From positions 37,731,197 through 37,795,196 of the forward strand of contig CM032665.1 in assembly GCA_019095985.1 (NCBI GenBank): a stretch of DNA of 64,000 nt, in the 5' to 3' direction. The translations under genes and the position numbers were made by a program. The notes beneath the pieces are model-generated. The model saw nothing but the letters and a program-made list of their open reading frames with translations. It had not been told where the DNA came from and searched no databases. Below, in pieces: positions 31,517 through 40,939 of this stretch; position 1 is the stretch's first letter; each line of letters starts with the position of its first letter. Origin of the DNA: Streblospio benedicti. Taxonomy: Eukaryota > Annelida > Polychaeta > Spionida > Spionidae.

Positions 31517-31844
31517 AAAGTTGAATGGAAAAGGACCATTTGTACTAAAATACTATAGGTTGTTGTCTGTAGACTCTGTTTATTAGATGCATGTTTAGTC
31601 TATGAGTGTTGTGTTGAAATGAGGGTTTTTATGTTGGTATGACACGAAACTTAAAGGACCAATAGTTCAGTGCTCTTTATTACAAGATCAGAAAGAAAGC
31701 ATTCGCAAGAAAACTCTCAAAGAAAATTGATCTGTATTTGCTGATATTTCTCCACCAATGATAATATTTTCACCACCAATCTCTGTGCATTGGATTTTTG
31801 CTTCAAGTACCACGAATAATGAAGATGTCCATTTGTATTTACAG

Positions 31845-32144
31845 ACAATGCAGCTAGGACCGGAAGCTCTACCACCTGACAACTCATGTCCCATCTGCGG
31901 AAAGAAGTTTAGTGTTAAACATACACAACTGCGGCACTACAAATCTCATTTTGGAGACTTTCTTTATTACTGCGAATACTGCCAGAAAGGGTTCAGTAGC
32001 AGGAAAGACCTGAAACAGCATTTGACTATTCATACGAATATCAATTATTACAAATGTGAAGACTGCCCTGAAGATTTCCGATACTATAGTCAGTATAAAG
32101 CTCATGCATGGCAGATACATGGAAAAAAGAATGTGAAATCATGA
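31845..32144 (+). CDS. C2H2 zinc-finger cassette 37
   Basis: The acceptor TATTTACAG ends at 31844; 99 residues are open (TMQLGPEALPPDNSCPIC). Fingers lie at 15-35, 43-63 and 71-92, with tail KNVKS. Finger 1 helix is V/H/T/R. Finger 2 differs from neighbours (KGFSSRKDLKQHLTIH). The 305-nt spacer after it is featureless. Confidence 0.9.
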   Translation, partial: TMQLGPEALPPDNSCPICGKKFSVKHTQLRHYKSHFGDFLYYCEYCQKGFSSRKDLKQHLTIHTNINYYKCEDCPEDFRYYSQYKAHAWQIHGKKNVKS

Positions 32145-32449
32145 ACATTTGAACTGAATAGGGCCATTCGTGTCCGACAACGTAGGTTGCTGTCCTGTTG
32201 ACTAAGACTAAATACATGTGCCTGAATAGCATGAGTGTGTTGATGAGATGAATTTGTTTTGTTATGATACGAAAATACAAGGACCAACGATTAAAAACTA
32301 CTTATAAGACTGATTGCAAGAAAATTGAAAGAACATTCATTTTTAGTTGCTGATGTTCTACTAATGATCATGTTTTCACTGACAACCTCTTGATGTTCTA
32401 TTTTTGCCAAAGTACCACGAATAATGAAGATGTTTATTTGTGCTTACAG

Positions 32450-32749
32450 GCGCAATCTGGAGGACCAGTGTCTCTGCCATCTGACAACTCGTGTCCTATC
32501 TGTGGAAAGAAACTTTACAGTAAAGGAAATCAAATGCGGCACTACAAGACGCACTTTGGACAATTCCCGTGCCACTGTGATTACTGCCATAGAGGATTCG
32601 CTACCAAGAAAGGCCTCAAAGAGCACTTGCCTGTCCACACAAATGTGAATTGTTACAAGTGTGAAGACTGCTCTGCAGATTTCCGATACTATAACCAGTA
32701 TAAAATTCATGCAATGAAAATACATGGAAAAGCACACGTGAAATCATAA
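32450..32749 (+). CDS. C2H2 zinc-finger cassette 38
   Basis: The acceptor GCTTACAG ends at 32449; 99 residues are open (AQSGGPVSLPSDNSCPIC). Fingers lie at 15-35, 43-63 and 71-92, with the HVKS tail. Finger 1 (KLYSKGNQMRH) has helix S/G/N/R and is identical to finger 1 of cassette 41. Finger 2 (CDYCHRGFATKKGLKEH) is nearly that of cassette 39, so fingers are shared in a mosaic way. Confidence 0.9.
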   Translation, partial: AQSGGPVSLPSDNSCPICGKKLYSKGNQMRHYKTHFGQFPCHCDYCHRGFATKKGLKEHLPVHTNVNCYKCEDCSADFRYYNQYKIHAMKIHGKAHVKS

Positions 32750-33004
32750 CTCTTGAACATGTGAAATCATATTAATGGTTATAATCAAGCTGACTTAATT
32801 GTGTGTCTTTGGTTGCAGTAACTTGTTAATGTAAACAATTGCTAGTATGTCAGAAAAGGTATACATAAGTATAAAGGACCGTTAACATTGTGTGTGACAT
32901 CTCGCATTCCAATTTCATTTTCACTCATTAGAACTTACATGTTCAACATCTGTTAATGTTATGAGGAAACAGAAATATTTAGGATGTTCACCTTGTATTT
33001 ACAG

Positions 33005-33298
33005 ACATCTGGCCAATCTTCACTACCACCTGACAATTCGTGTCCAATCTGTGGGAAGAAATTGAGCACTAGACGGGCCCAAGTGAGGCATTACAAGACG
33101 CATTTTGGACGGTACCCCTGTTACTGTGATTATTGCCATAAAGGATTCGCTACCAAGAAAGGCCTCAAAGAGCACTTGCCCGTCCACACAAATGTGAATT
33201 GTTACAAGTGTGAAGACTGCTCTGCAAATTTCCGATACTATCATCAGTTAAAAGAACATGCATGGAAGGTGCATGGAAAAACATATGTGAAGTGCTGA
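33005..33298 (+). CDS. C2H2 zinc-finger cassette 39
   Basis: The acceptor TATTTACAG ends at 33004; 97 residues are open (TSGQSSLPPDNSCPIC). Fingers lie at 13-33, 41-61 and 69-90, with tail YVKC. Finger 1 helix is T/R/A/R. The leader matches cassette 32 while finger 2 matches cassette 38, suggesting exchange between copies. Confidence 0.9.
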   Translation, partial: TSGQSSLPPDNSCPICGKKLSTRRAQVRHYKTHFGRYPCYCDYCHKGFATKKGLKEHLPVHTNVNCYKCEDCSANFRYYHQLKEHAWKVHGKTYVKC

Positions 33299-33995
33299 AC
33301 TCCGTGACCTCCAATATTTAAAGATAGCCCTTACCTATAGTCAAGTACATGTAGGTTATGTATTATTTATGTGCTGTAATGAAAGTACTAAATTTAACAA
33401 CTAGAATTATATATTATATCAGAATGAAAATTATAAATTTATCATGATCAAAAATCTCTCATCAAAATGGTTGTTGCTCAGCTAAAATTTTAAGGCAAGG
33501 ATGGCCTTAATTTTGATTTATTTGATAATCAAAGATATATTGATATTGTAACACAATCCCAAAGTTGATTTTTTGTACCTTTTTCCATTGACATGCAGCA
33601 TTGCTTTTTGGTGAGACCATAATATTTTCCTAAGATATGACCTGAAAAATCATAAAAATTGCAGGAATACAACAAAATGATTCCAGAATGAGAGATATTC
33701 TTACATTTCTGACAGAGTTCATATTTTTCAAATGATTAAAATTGATTTTGAAGTGATTTGATCGTGTTGCTCACAATTCATGTGGAATGTAGATACAACC
33801 ATTGTAAAATCTAAGATAAAAAAACTGATAGTAAACTTCACATTCATAACCATGGTACTTGTATTTTCATATATTGTAGATAAGTGTTTAATTGCATTGT
33901 TTCAAAGTATGTAAATAAACAGAACAAACAAGTAATGATGTTTTTTTTTGTAGAAAGTATAAATGTTTGTTTTGTCTTTACCACTGGTTTGCCAG
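33299..33995 (+). other. Spacer before broken cassette 40
   Basis: AT-rich, with no recognisable gene. A T-run and GTAG near 33945-33955 replace the usual ATTTACAG intron end. Confidence 0.5.
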
Positions 33996-34275
33996 AATCA
34001 GTGTATACTACCTGACAAACCGTGTCCCATCTGTGACTAGAAGTTATGCAAGAAAATGTGTCACTGTAAGACACACAAATTTTGGACAGTACCCTTACTA
34101 TTGTAAATACTGCCATGAAGGGTTTGGTAGCTGGAAGGATCTGAAAAAGCACCTGCATGTCCATACGCATGTTAATTGTTACAGATGTGACGAATGTTCC
34201 GAGGATGTCCCGACTTTATCAACAGTAGAAGGCTGATACACTGAAGATCATGGGAAAATGCATGTGAAATCATGA
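33996..34275 (+). pseudogene. Broken cassette 40
   Basis: The sequence follows the PPDNSCPICGKK family (CTACCTGACAAACCGTGTCC). It has a TAG directly after the second Cys of finger 1 (ATC TGT GAC TAG), a deleted stretch in finger 1 and an early stop near the end of finger 3. Finger 2 (CKYCHEGFGSWKDLKKH) is still readable. The usual acceptor is missing. This is a dead host exon. Confidence 0.85.
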
Positions 34276-34511
34276 GCATTTACATAGTTAAACATTTCTT
34301 GATGAGGCCGACTTGTGTTACTGTTTGTGATTGTGCATGTCGACAATGCTAGCTTGTCAGAAAGACAATATATGAGTAAAAAGGACAATCTTGTGTATTA
34401 ATCCTCTCTTTATGCCTTAATATTTGCTCTTTTAAACTAACAACTTGTTCAACACATCCGTGACATCATAAGAAAACAGAATGAATAAAGATCTTTATTC
34501 TTTATTTACAG

Positions 34512-34817
34512 ACGCAATATCATTGTACAGCTTTGGAGTCTCTACCACCTGATAACTCGTGCCCCATCTGTGGAAAGAAACTTTACAGTAAAGGAAACCA
34601 AATGCGGCACTACAAGACTCATTTTGGACACTTCCCCTGTTATTGTGAATACTGCCATAAAGGATTCGGTAGCAAAAAATCTCTGAAGGAACACTTACCT
34701 GTTCATACAAATGTAAATGGTTACAAATGTGAAGACTGTTCTGAGGATTTTCGATATTATCGTTGCTATAAAGCTCATGCATTCAAGATACATGGAAAAA
34801 TGCATGTGAAATCTTAA
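34512..34817 (+). CDS. C2H2 zinc-finger cassette 41
   Basis: The acceptor TATTTACAG ends at 34511; 101 residues are open (TQYHCTALESLPPDNSCPIC). Fingers lie at 17-37, 45-65 and 73-94, with the HVKS tail. Finger 1 helix is S/G/N/R, as in cassette 38. Finger 3 has RCYKAH in place of KxYKxH. AATAAA lies at 34962-34967. Confidence 0.9.
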   Translation, partial: TQYHCTALESLPPDNSCPICGKKLYSKGNQMRHYKTHFGHFPCYCEYCHKGFGSKKSLKEHLPVHTNVNGYKCEDCSEDFRYYRCYKAHAFKIHGKMHVKS

Positions 34818-34936
34818 ACATTTGAACAGTTAAGCATTTATTGTATGTAAAATGTGTTTGGGTATTGTTTACACAGACCATGCTAGCATGCTAGAAAAGG
34901 CATATATATATTGTATATACGCTTTATTGTACCTTG

Positions 34937-34951
34937 CCCCTAGAGGGCGCC
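34937..34951 (+). promoter_or_regulatory. CTCF-like core motif, possibly in a repeat tail
   Basis: CCCCTAGAGGGCGCC matches the CTCF core consensus CCASYAGRKGGCRS at all but the third position. It lies in the spacer after cassette 41. It is followed by AATAAATGATTCTGATTCTG, which looks like the 3' tail of a non-LTR or SINE repeat, so it may have arrived with a repeat. Function is unproven. Confidence 0.35.
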
Positions 34952-35130
34952 TCATTGCTTGAATAAATGATTCTGATTCTGTATTCAAAAAAGACAACTA
35001 GCCTTGTATGTTGAATCTCTCTCATGTACCAATTTAATGTTTGCCCTTTCAAACTGACATGTTTTATATCTGGTAACTAGATGAGGAAACAGAAATACAG
35101 AAATAAATAGGATTGAATTTGTACTTACAG

Positions 35131-35430
35131 ACAGTGCAGCAAGGACCAGAGTCTCTACCACCAGACAATTCGTGTCCCGTCTGTGGAAAGAAGTTTAGTG
35201 ACAAACATACACTAAGGAGACACTACAAAACTCACTTTGGACAGTACCCTTGCTACTGTGAATACTGCAACAAAGGATTTGTCAGCAGAAAATCTCTGAA
35301 AGAACACTTGCCTGTCCATACATATGTAAATGGTTACAAATGTGAAGACTGCACTGAGGATTTCCGATATTATGCTCACTATAAAACTCATGCATTGAAG
35401 ATACATGGAAAAGCGCATGTGAAATCATGA
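35131..35430 (+). CDS. C2H2 zinc-finger cassette 42
   Basis: The acceptor ACTTACAG ends at 35130; 99 residues are open (TVQQGPESLPPDNSCPVC). Fingers lie at 15-35, 43-63 and 71-92, with the HVKS tail. Finger 1 helix is D/H/T/R, and here the core Leu is in its normal place. AATAAA lies at 35528-35533. Confidence 0.92.
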   Translation, partial: TVQQGPESLPPDNSCPVCGKKFSDKHTLRRHYKTHFGQYPCYCEYCNKGFVSRKSLKEHLPVHTYVNGYKCEDCTEDFRYYAHYKTHALKIHGKAHVKS

Positions 35431-35659
35431 ACTGTTGAACAGTTAAAGAGTTTTTATCAGACTAAATGGAAAGTGTGTGTGTTTGTTTGTTATGTTGTGT
35501 ATGTTGACAGTGATATGATAGAAAGGGAATAAATGTGTACACCGAACCATTGGGCTTGTGTTTTTAACCCCTCATATTCCAATTTTGAACTGTCATGTTC
35601 AATATCTACTAAACGAAATGAGGTAAAGAAATAAATAGGTTGTGAATTTTTACTTACAG

Positions 35660-35959
35660 ACAAAGATGCAAGGACCAGAATCTCTACCACCTGACAACTC
35701 CTGTCCCATCTGTGGAAAGAAGTTTTGTGCCAAACATACACAATTGCGGCATTACCGAACACATTTTGGACAGTACAATTATTACTGTGAATACTGCCAT
35801 AAAGGATTTGCTAGCAAAAAGGCCCTAAAGGAACACTTGCCTGTTCATACGAATGTAAATGGTTACAAATGTGAAGACTGCTCTGAGGATTTCCGATATT
35901 ATCATCAGTATAAAACTCATGCCTTGCAGATGCATGGAAAATCACATGTGAAATCATGA
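35660..35959 (+). CDS. C2H2 zinc-finger cassette 43
   Basis: The acceptor ACTTACAG ends at 35659; 99 residues are open (TKMQGPESLPPDNSCPIC). Fingers lie at 15-35, 43-63 and 71-92, with the HVKS tail. Finger 1 helix is A/H/T/R. A short tandem of AGTTAACAGTTAAGTT units follows at 35960-36012. AATAAA lies at 36085-36090. Confidence 0.92.
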   Translation, partial: TKMQGPESLPPDNSCPICGKKFCAKHTQLRHYRTHFGQYNYYCEYCHKGFASKKALKEHLPVHTNVNGYKCEDCSEDFRYYHQYKTHALQMHGKSHVKS

Positions 35960-36218
35960 ACAGTTAAGTTAACAGTTAAGTTAGTTATTAACAGTTAAGT
36001 TTAAGAGTTAAGAATTATTATCAGGCTGATTGGAATGTGTGTGTGGGGTTGACGTGTATGTAGACAAATATATGATAGAAAGGGAATAAATGTGTGCGAA
36101 GAACCATTGGGCTTGTGCGTTTAAACTCTCTCATATTCCAATTTTGAACTGGCATGTTCAATATCTAGTAGCAAAATGAGGTAAAAGAAATAAATTGGAT
36201 GTGATTTTGTATTTACAG

Positions 36219-36518
36219 ACATTGATGCAAGGATTAGAATCTCTACCACCTGACAACTCCTGTCCCATCTGTAGAAAGAAGTTTAGTGCCAAAAACAACC
36301 AAATGCGGCATTACCGAACACATTTTGGAAAGTACAATTATTACTGTGAATACTGCAACAAAGGATATACTAGTAAACAGGCGCTGAAGGAACACTTACC
36401 TGTTCATACAAATGTCAATGTTTACAAGTGTGAAGACCGCTCGGCAGATTTCCGATACTATCGTCAGTATAAACATCATGCCTTGCAAATACATGGAAAA
36501 ACACATGTGAAATCATGA
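36219..36518 (+). CDS. C2H2 zinc-finger cassette 44 (finger 3 damaged)
   Basis: The acceptor TATTTACAG ends at 36218; 99 residues are open (TLMQGLESLPPDNSCPIC). Fingers 1 and 2 (15-35, 43-63) are intact, with helix A/N/N/R. Finger 3 reads CEDRSADF: the second Cys has become Arg through TGC to CGC, so this finger should not bind zinc. The HVKS tail is present. Confidence 0.88.
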   Translation, partial: TLMQGLESLPPDNSCPICRKKFSAKNNQMRHYRTHFGKYNYYCEYCNKGYTSKQALKEHLPVHTNVNVYKCEDRSADFRYYRQYKHHALQIHGKTHVKS

Positions 36519-36532
36519 ACATTGGAAGTGAC

Positions 36533-36670
36533 ACATTTAAAGATCACTTTTCTGTTCATACAAATGTAAATTGTTGCAAATGTAAAGACGGTTCTGAGAA
36601 TTTCTGATACTATGCTCAGTATATAAATCATGCATTGATGATACATGGAAAAACTCGTTTGAAATCATGA
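36533..36670 (+). pseudogene. Relic of fingers 2-3
   Basis: The sequence reads from HLKEH-like codons through HTNVNCCKCKDG, with a TGA in place of the FRYY Arg codon, to a KS stop. It has no acceptor or finger 1. A parallel relic lies after cassette 46, so it was copied as part of a larger unit. Confidence 0.85.
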
Positions 36671-36911
36671 ACATATTAACAGTTAACTTACGCATTTATT
36701 GTGTTTGATATGTATTTGATTATTGTTTGTGTAGACCATACTAGCATGCTTGAAAAGGAATATGTTTACACAAAAGACCATTACCCCTGTGTGATCAACC
36801 TCTCATATCCACAATATGTTTGCCCTTTCGAATTGACATTTTTTAATATCTGGTAACTAAATGAGGAAACAGAAATACAGAAATAAATAGGACGTGAATT
36901 TGTATTTACAG

Positions 36912-37211
36912 ACACTGCTGCAAGGACTAGAATCTCTACCACCAGACAATTCGTGCCCCATCTGTGGAAAGAAGTTTTGTGACAAACCTACAGTAAAAAG
37001 GCACTACAAAACTCACTTTGGACAGTACCCGTACTACTGTGAATACTGCAACAAAGGATTCTCTTCCAAGAAAGACCTCAGAGAACACTTGCCTATTCAT
37101 ACGAATGTAAATTGTTACAAATGTGAACACTGTTCTGAGGATTTCCGATATTATGCTCACTATAAAACCCATGCATTCAAGATACATGGAAAAACGCATG
37201 TGAAATCATGA
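36912..37211 (+). CDS. C2H2 zinc-finger cassette 45
   Basis: The acceptor TATTTACAG ends at 36911; 99 residues are open (TLLQGLESLPPDNSCPIC). Fingers lie at 15-35, 43-63 and 71-92, with the HVKS tail. Finger 1 helix is D/P/T/R, with Val at the core Leu position. A proline inside the helix (KPTVKRH) is unusual. AATAAA lies at 37306-37311. Confidence 0.92.
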   Translation, partial: TLLQGLESLPPDNSCPICGKKFCDKPTVKRHYKTHFGQYPYYCEYCNKGFSSKKDLREHLPIHTNVNCYKCEHCSEDFRYYAHYKTHAFKIHGKTHVKS

Positions 37212-37438
37212 ACAGTTGAACAGTTAACAGATATTATCAGGCTGACTGGAATGTGTAATGTGTGTGTGGTTGATGTGTATGTATACAACGATATGATAGA
37301 AATGGAATAAACGTGTGCAACCAACCATTGGGCTCGTGTGTTTAACCCCTCATATTCCAATTTTGAACCGGCATGTTCAATATCTAGTGAACGAAATGAG
37401 CTAAAAGAAATAAATTGGATGTGAATTTGTATTTACAG

Positions 37439-37738
37439 ACAGTGCAGCAAGGACCAGAATCTCTACCACCAGACAACTCGTGCCCCATCTGTGGCCAGAA
37501 ACTGAGCAACAAACAAAACCAACTGCGGCATTACCGGACACATTATGGACAGTACAATTATTACTGTGAATACTGCAACAAAGGATATGCCAGCAGAAAG
37601 TCGCTAAAGGAACACTTGCCTGTTCATACAAAAGTAAATTGTTACAAGTGTGAAGACTGCTCTGCAGATTTCAGATATTATTATCAGTATAAAGCTCATG
37701 CCTTGCAGATTCATGGAAAAACACATGTGAAATCATGA
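37439..37738 (+). CDS. C2H2 zinc-finger cassette 46
   Basis: The acceptor TATTTACAG ends at 37438; 99 residues are open (TVQQGPESLPPDNSCPIC). Fingers lie at 15-35, 43-63 and 71-92, with the HVKS tail. Finger 1 helix is N/Q/N/R. Finger 2 (KGYASRKSLKEH) has Tyr for Phe. Confidence 0.92.
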   Translation, partial: TVQQGPESLPPDNSCPICGQKLSNKQNQLRHYRTHYGQYNYYCEYCNKGYASRKSLKEHLPVHTKVNCYKCEDCSADFRYYYQYKAHALQIHGKTHVKS

Positions 37739-37757
37739 ACGTTGGAACAGTAGTGAC

Positions 37758-37895
37758 ACATTTAAAGAGCACTTGCCTGTTCATACGAATGTAAATTGTT
37801 ACAAGTGTGAAGACTGCACTGAGGATTTCTGATACTATGGTCAGTATAAACATCATGCATTGATGATACGTGGAAAAACTCATTTGAAATCATGA
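37758..37895 (+). pseudogene. Relic of fingers 2-3 (second copy)
   Basis: It matches the relic at 36533-36670, including the TGA at the FRYY Arg codon and the following HHALMIRGK-like tail. This shows that cassette 44 plus relic and cassette 46 plus relic are copies of one duplicated unit. Confidence 0.85.
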
Positions 37896-38131
37896 ACATA
37901 TTAACCGTTAAGCATATATTGTGTTTGATATGTGTTTGGTTGTGGTTTACATAGACAGTCCTAGCGTGCTAGAAAAGAAATATGTTTACACAAAAGACCA
38001 TTACCCCTGTGTGATCAACCTCTCATTTCAACAATATGTTTGCCCTTTTGAATAGACATATTTTAGTGTCTAGTCATTAAATGAGGAAACAGAAATACAG
38101 AAATAAAAAGGATGTGAATTTGTATTTACAG

Positions 38132-38449
38132 ACACTGCAGCAAGGACTAGAATCTCTACCACCAGACAATTCATGTCCCATCTGCGGAAAGAAGTTTAGA
38201 GACAAGTATACGCAAAAGAGGCACTACAAGATTCACTTTGGACAGTACCCGTACCACTGTGAATACTGCAACAAAGGATTCTCTTCCAAGGTGGAGGTCA
38301 GAGAACACTTGCCTACTCATACAAATGTCAATTGTTACAAATGTGAAGACTGTTCGGCAGATTTTCGATACAAAAATCAGTTAAAAGCTCATGCCTTGCA
38401 GATACATGGAAAAACACTCATGCCCCATCTGTGGAAAGAAACTATGTGA
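38132..38449 (+). CDS. C2H2 zinc-finger cassette 47 (tail fused to next copy)
   Basis: The acceptor TATTTACAG ends at 38131; 105 residues are open (TLQQGLESLPPDNSCPIC). Fingers lie at 15-35, 43-63 and 71-92. Finger 1 helix is D/Y/T/R, with Gln-Lys instead of a core Leu. After HGKT the frame runs out of phase into finger 1 of a following dead cassette, ending LMPHLWKETM. A deletion has removed the tail, spacer and acceptor between them. Confidence 0.88.
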   Translation, partial: TLQQGLESLPPDNSCPICGKKFRDKYTQKRHYKIHFGQYPYHCEYCNKGFSSKVEVREHLPTHTNVNCYKCEDCSADFRYKNQLKAHALQIHGKTLMPHLWKETM

Positions 38450-38678
38450 CAAATATTAACAAAGGACGCGCTACAAAACGGATTTTGGACAGTACAATTA
38501 TTGATGTGAATACTGCCATAAAGGATATGTTAGCTGAAAGTTGCGAAAGGAACACTTGCCTGTTCATACGAACGTCAATGGTTACAAATGTGAAGACTGC
38601 TCGGCAGATTTCCAATACTATCGTCAGTATAAACGTCATGCCTTGCAGATACATGGAAAAAAGCATGTGAAATCATGA
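38418..38678 (+). pseudogene. Dead cassette fused behind cassette 47
   Basis: It begins CATGCCCCATCTGTGGAAAG (finger 1) and follows the family to the HVKS stop. It contains several in-frame stops (for example TAT TAA in finger 1 and TAT TGA at the first Cys region of finger 2) and lacks an acceptor. Confidence 0.88.
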
Positions 38679-38930
38679 ACATTGGTACAGTTAAACATTT
38701 CTCGTGTGCACTGCGTGGTTGAGGTTTCTTATGTTGACAATGCTAACCTATCAGAAAGGGAATGTATATGTGTGTAATGGACCATCAGCCTTCCGTGTGA
38801 CAAACTTCTTTATAAAGCAGCTCTGTAGTTCCCAATTTCATGTTCTCTGTTCTGAACTGACAATTTATTCAACAAGCCAGTGACTTCGCAAGAAAACAGA
38901 TGTAATAAAGTTCTTGATTTGTTTTTACAG

Positions 38931-39230
38931 ACGCTATCTGAAGGAGAGGACTTCCTACCACCTGACAACTCGTGCCCCATCTGTGGAAAGAAACTAAGTA
39001 ACAAATATAGACTAAGGAGGCATTACAAAACTCATTTTGGACAGTACAATTTTTACTGTGAATACTGCCATAAAGGATATAATAGCAGATTGTCGCTAAA
39101 GGAACACTTGCCTGTTCATACGAATGTAAATTGTTACAAATGTGAAGACTGCTCTGAGGATTTCCGATATTATGCTCGCTATAAAACTCATGCATTGAAG
39201 ATACATGGAAAAACGCATGTGAAATCATGA
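38931..39230 (+). CDS. C2H2 zinc-finger cassette 48
   Basis: The acceptor TTTTTACAG ends at 38930; 99 residues are open (TLSEGEDFLPPDNSCPIC). Fingers lie at 15-35, 43-63 and 71-92, with the HVKS tail. Finger 1 helix is N/Y/R/R with a normal core Leu. AATAAA at 38904-38909 lies just before the acceptor and could serve the previous copy. Confidence 0.92.
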   Translation, partial: TLSEGEDFLPPDNSCPICGKKLSNKYRLRRHYKTHFGQYNFYCEYCHKGYNSRLSLKEHLPVHTNVNCYKCEDCSEDFRYYARYKTHALKIHGKTHVKS

Positions 39231-39279
39231 ACATTGGAACAGTTACACATTTATTGTGTGCACTAAAACAAAAAAAAAA

Positions 39280-39523
39280 GAAAGAAACTTTGTGATAAAA
39301 AACAATCAGAGAGGCACTATAAGACGCATTTTGGACAATTCCCTTACCATTGGCAATACTGTGAAAAAGGATTTGTAGCAAGAAAACCCTTAAAGAGCAC
39401 TTGCCTATTCATACAAATGTCAATTGTTACAAATGTGAAGACTGTTCAGCAGATTTCTGATACTATTATCTGTTAAAACCTCATGCCTTGCAGATACATG
39501 GAAACACATTTGTGAAGTGTTGA
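39280..39523 (+). pseudogene. Dead cassette between 48 and 49
   Basis: It starts mid finger 1 (AAGAAACTTTGTGATAAAAA) and follows the family to a stop. The first Cys of finger 2 is Trp (CATTGGCAATAC), there is a frameshift in finger 2, and a TGA falls at the FRYY Arg codon. No acceptor or leader remains. AATAAA lies at 39526-39531. Confidence 0.85.
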
Positions 39524-39708
39524 ACAATAAAAAAGCTGTTTTATGTTAGCATGTCAGAAAGGGATTATGTGTGTATAAAAGACGATTAGCCTTGTGTGTT
39601 GGACTTTGATGATTTAATTTTCACTCTTCGGAACTGACAACCTGTTCACCATATCAAGTGACTATGTAAGAAGACAGAAGTAATGAAGTTTGTGATTTAT
39701 ATTTACAG

Positions 39709-40008
39709 ACGCTATTTGAAGGCGCAGACTTTCTTCCTCCAGACAACTCGTGCCCCATCTGTGGAAAGAAACTGAGCCACAAACACAACCAACTGCGACA
39801 CTACCGGATGCACTTTGGAGAGTACTATTATAACTGTGAATACTGTCAAAAGGATTCTGTAGCAAAGAAAACCCTCAAAGAGCACTTGCCTCTTCACACG
39901 AATGTAAATTATTACAAATGTGAAGATTGCTCTGAGGATTTCCGATACTATAAACATTATAAGCAGCATGCATTCAAAGTACATGGAAGAACGTATGTGA
40001 AGTCGTGA
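39709..40008 (+). CDS. C2H2 zinc-finger cassette 49
   Basis: The acceptor TATTTACAG ends at 39708; 99 residues are open (TLFEGADFLPPDNSCPIC). Fingers lie at 15-35, 43-63 and 71-92. Finger 1 helix is H/H/N/R. In finger 2 two compensating small indels changed KGF to KDS (CQKDSVAKKTLKEH), so the core Phe is lost while the zinc ligands remain. The tail is YVKS. AATAAA lies at 40487-40492. Confidence 0.88.
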   Translation, partial: TLFEGADFLPPDNSCPICGKKLSHKHNQLRHYRMHFGEYYYNCEYCQKDSVAKKTLKEHLPLHTNVNYYKCEDCSEDFRYYKHYKQHAFKVHGRTYVKS

Positions 40009-40939
40009 TCTCAAATTTTTTCGTAAATTTCATGAACATGATGTGTGTAACACAATCAGAAGCTGGTGTATTCTTTTTTTACAAAACTGACGAATGATAT
40101 TTTAGATTAACCATGACCTTTATCAAAGCTCTACACCCTGAAAAACTATATATAGCATCAACCCTGTTTAAAATATTATCCCTCAATGAATATGATATAT
40201 TAACAATAGATGTGTAGTACTTGGTGATTTTCCAAATGTTAGAAATCTGCTAATTGGGTATGGTTAAAATCAGTGCTGAAATGATATACGAGAAAATATT
40301 TGGATTTGTTACTCACAATGAATATTTATATTGGTGCAGAAATTCTTATGCAAAGATTTATAGATGATTTTTACTCATTGTCATGTATTATTATCGTTCA
40401 CACATCATTGATAAGTTTTTAGTGATACTTTTAAGTGTTTAAAGTTTGTAAATATGTTTTTAACAGTTTATCATAGAAGTTTGTTAAATAAAAAATAACC
40501 AACTAATTTTAGTTTCTTTGCAAAACGAAAAAAAAAATTGTTTAGTTCACATAAACATTATTTAAAGTACACCACCTGTCCAAATAGATTGGAATATTAT
40601 TACTAAATGACAGCAATTTATATTTGAAAACAACCAAGCAGTAGCTTATATCGCATTCTCTTGATAAATAAAATAATGACTAACATTTCATGCTCACCTT
40701 TACACAAAATAGAACAAACGTACAATGTAAGAATAACATTCATGCACACCTTGACACAAAATAGAAAGAAAAGAAAATAAGATAAATGCATTCCCATTGT
40801 CATACAAAATAGAAGAAAATAACAAGGACATAAAGAGAACCACATTCGCTCAAAACTACTATGCTATTTAAAAAAAAAAACATGTGGGAAAACTGAATCT
40901 TTTAATGATTCTACTAATAACTTGCTTTTGTATTTATAG
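40009..40939 (+). other. Spacer between cassettes 49 and 50
   Basis: 931 nt, AT-rich, with AATAAA at 40487-40492. A local repeat of CACAAAATAGAA-type units lies at about 40700-40815. No gene was seen. Confidence 0.6.

Noticed and set aside
29228-38132. ATG codons just upstream of acceptors (for example ATGAATTTGTATTTACAG) as true start codons
   Set aside because: The ATG is inside the conserved intron end. It is in frame before some cassettes (35, 42, 45) but out of frame before others (37, 38), so it is not kept for translation.
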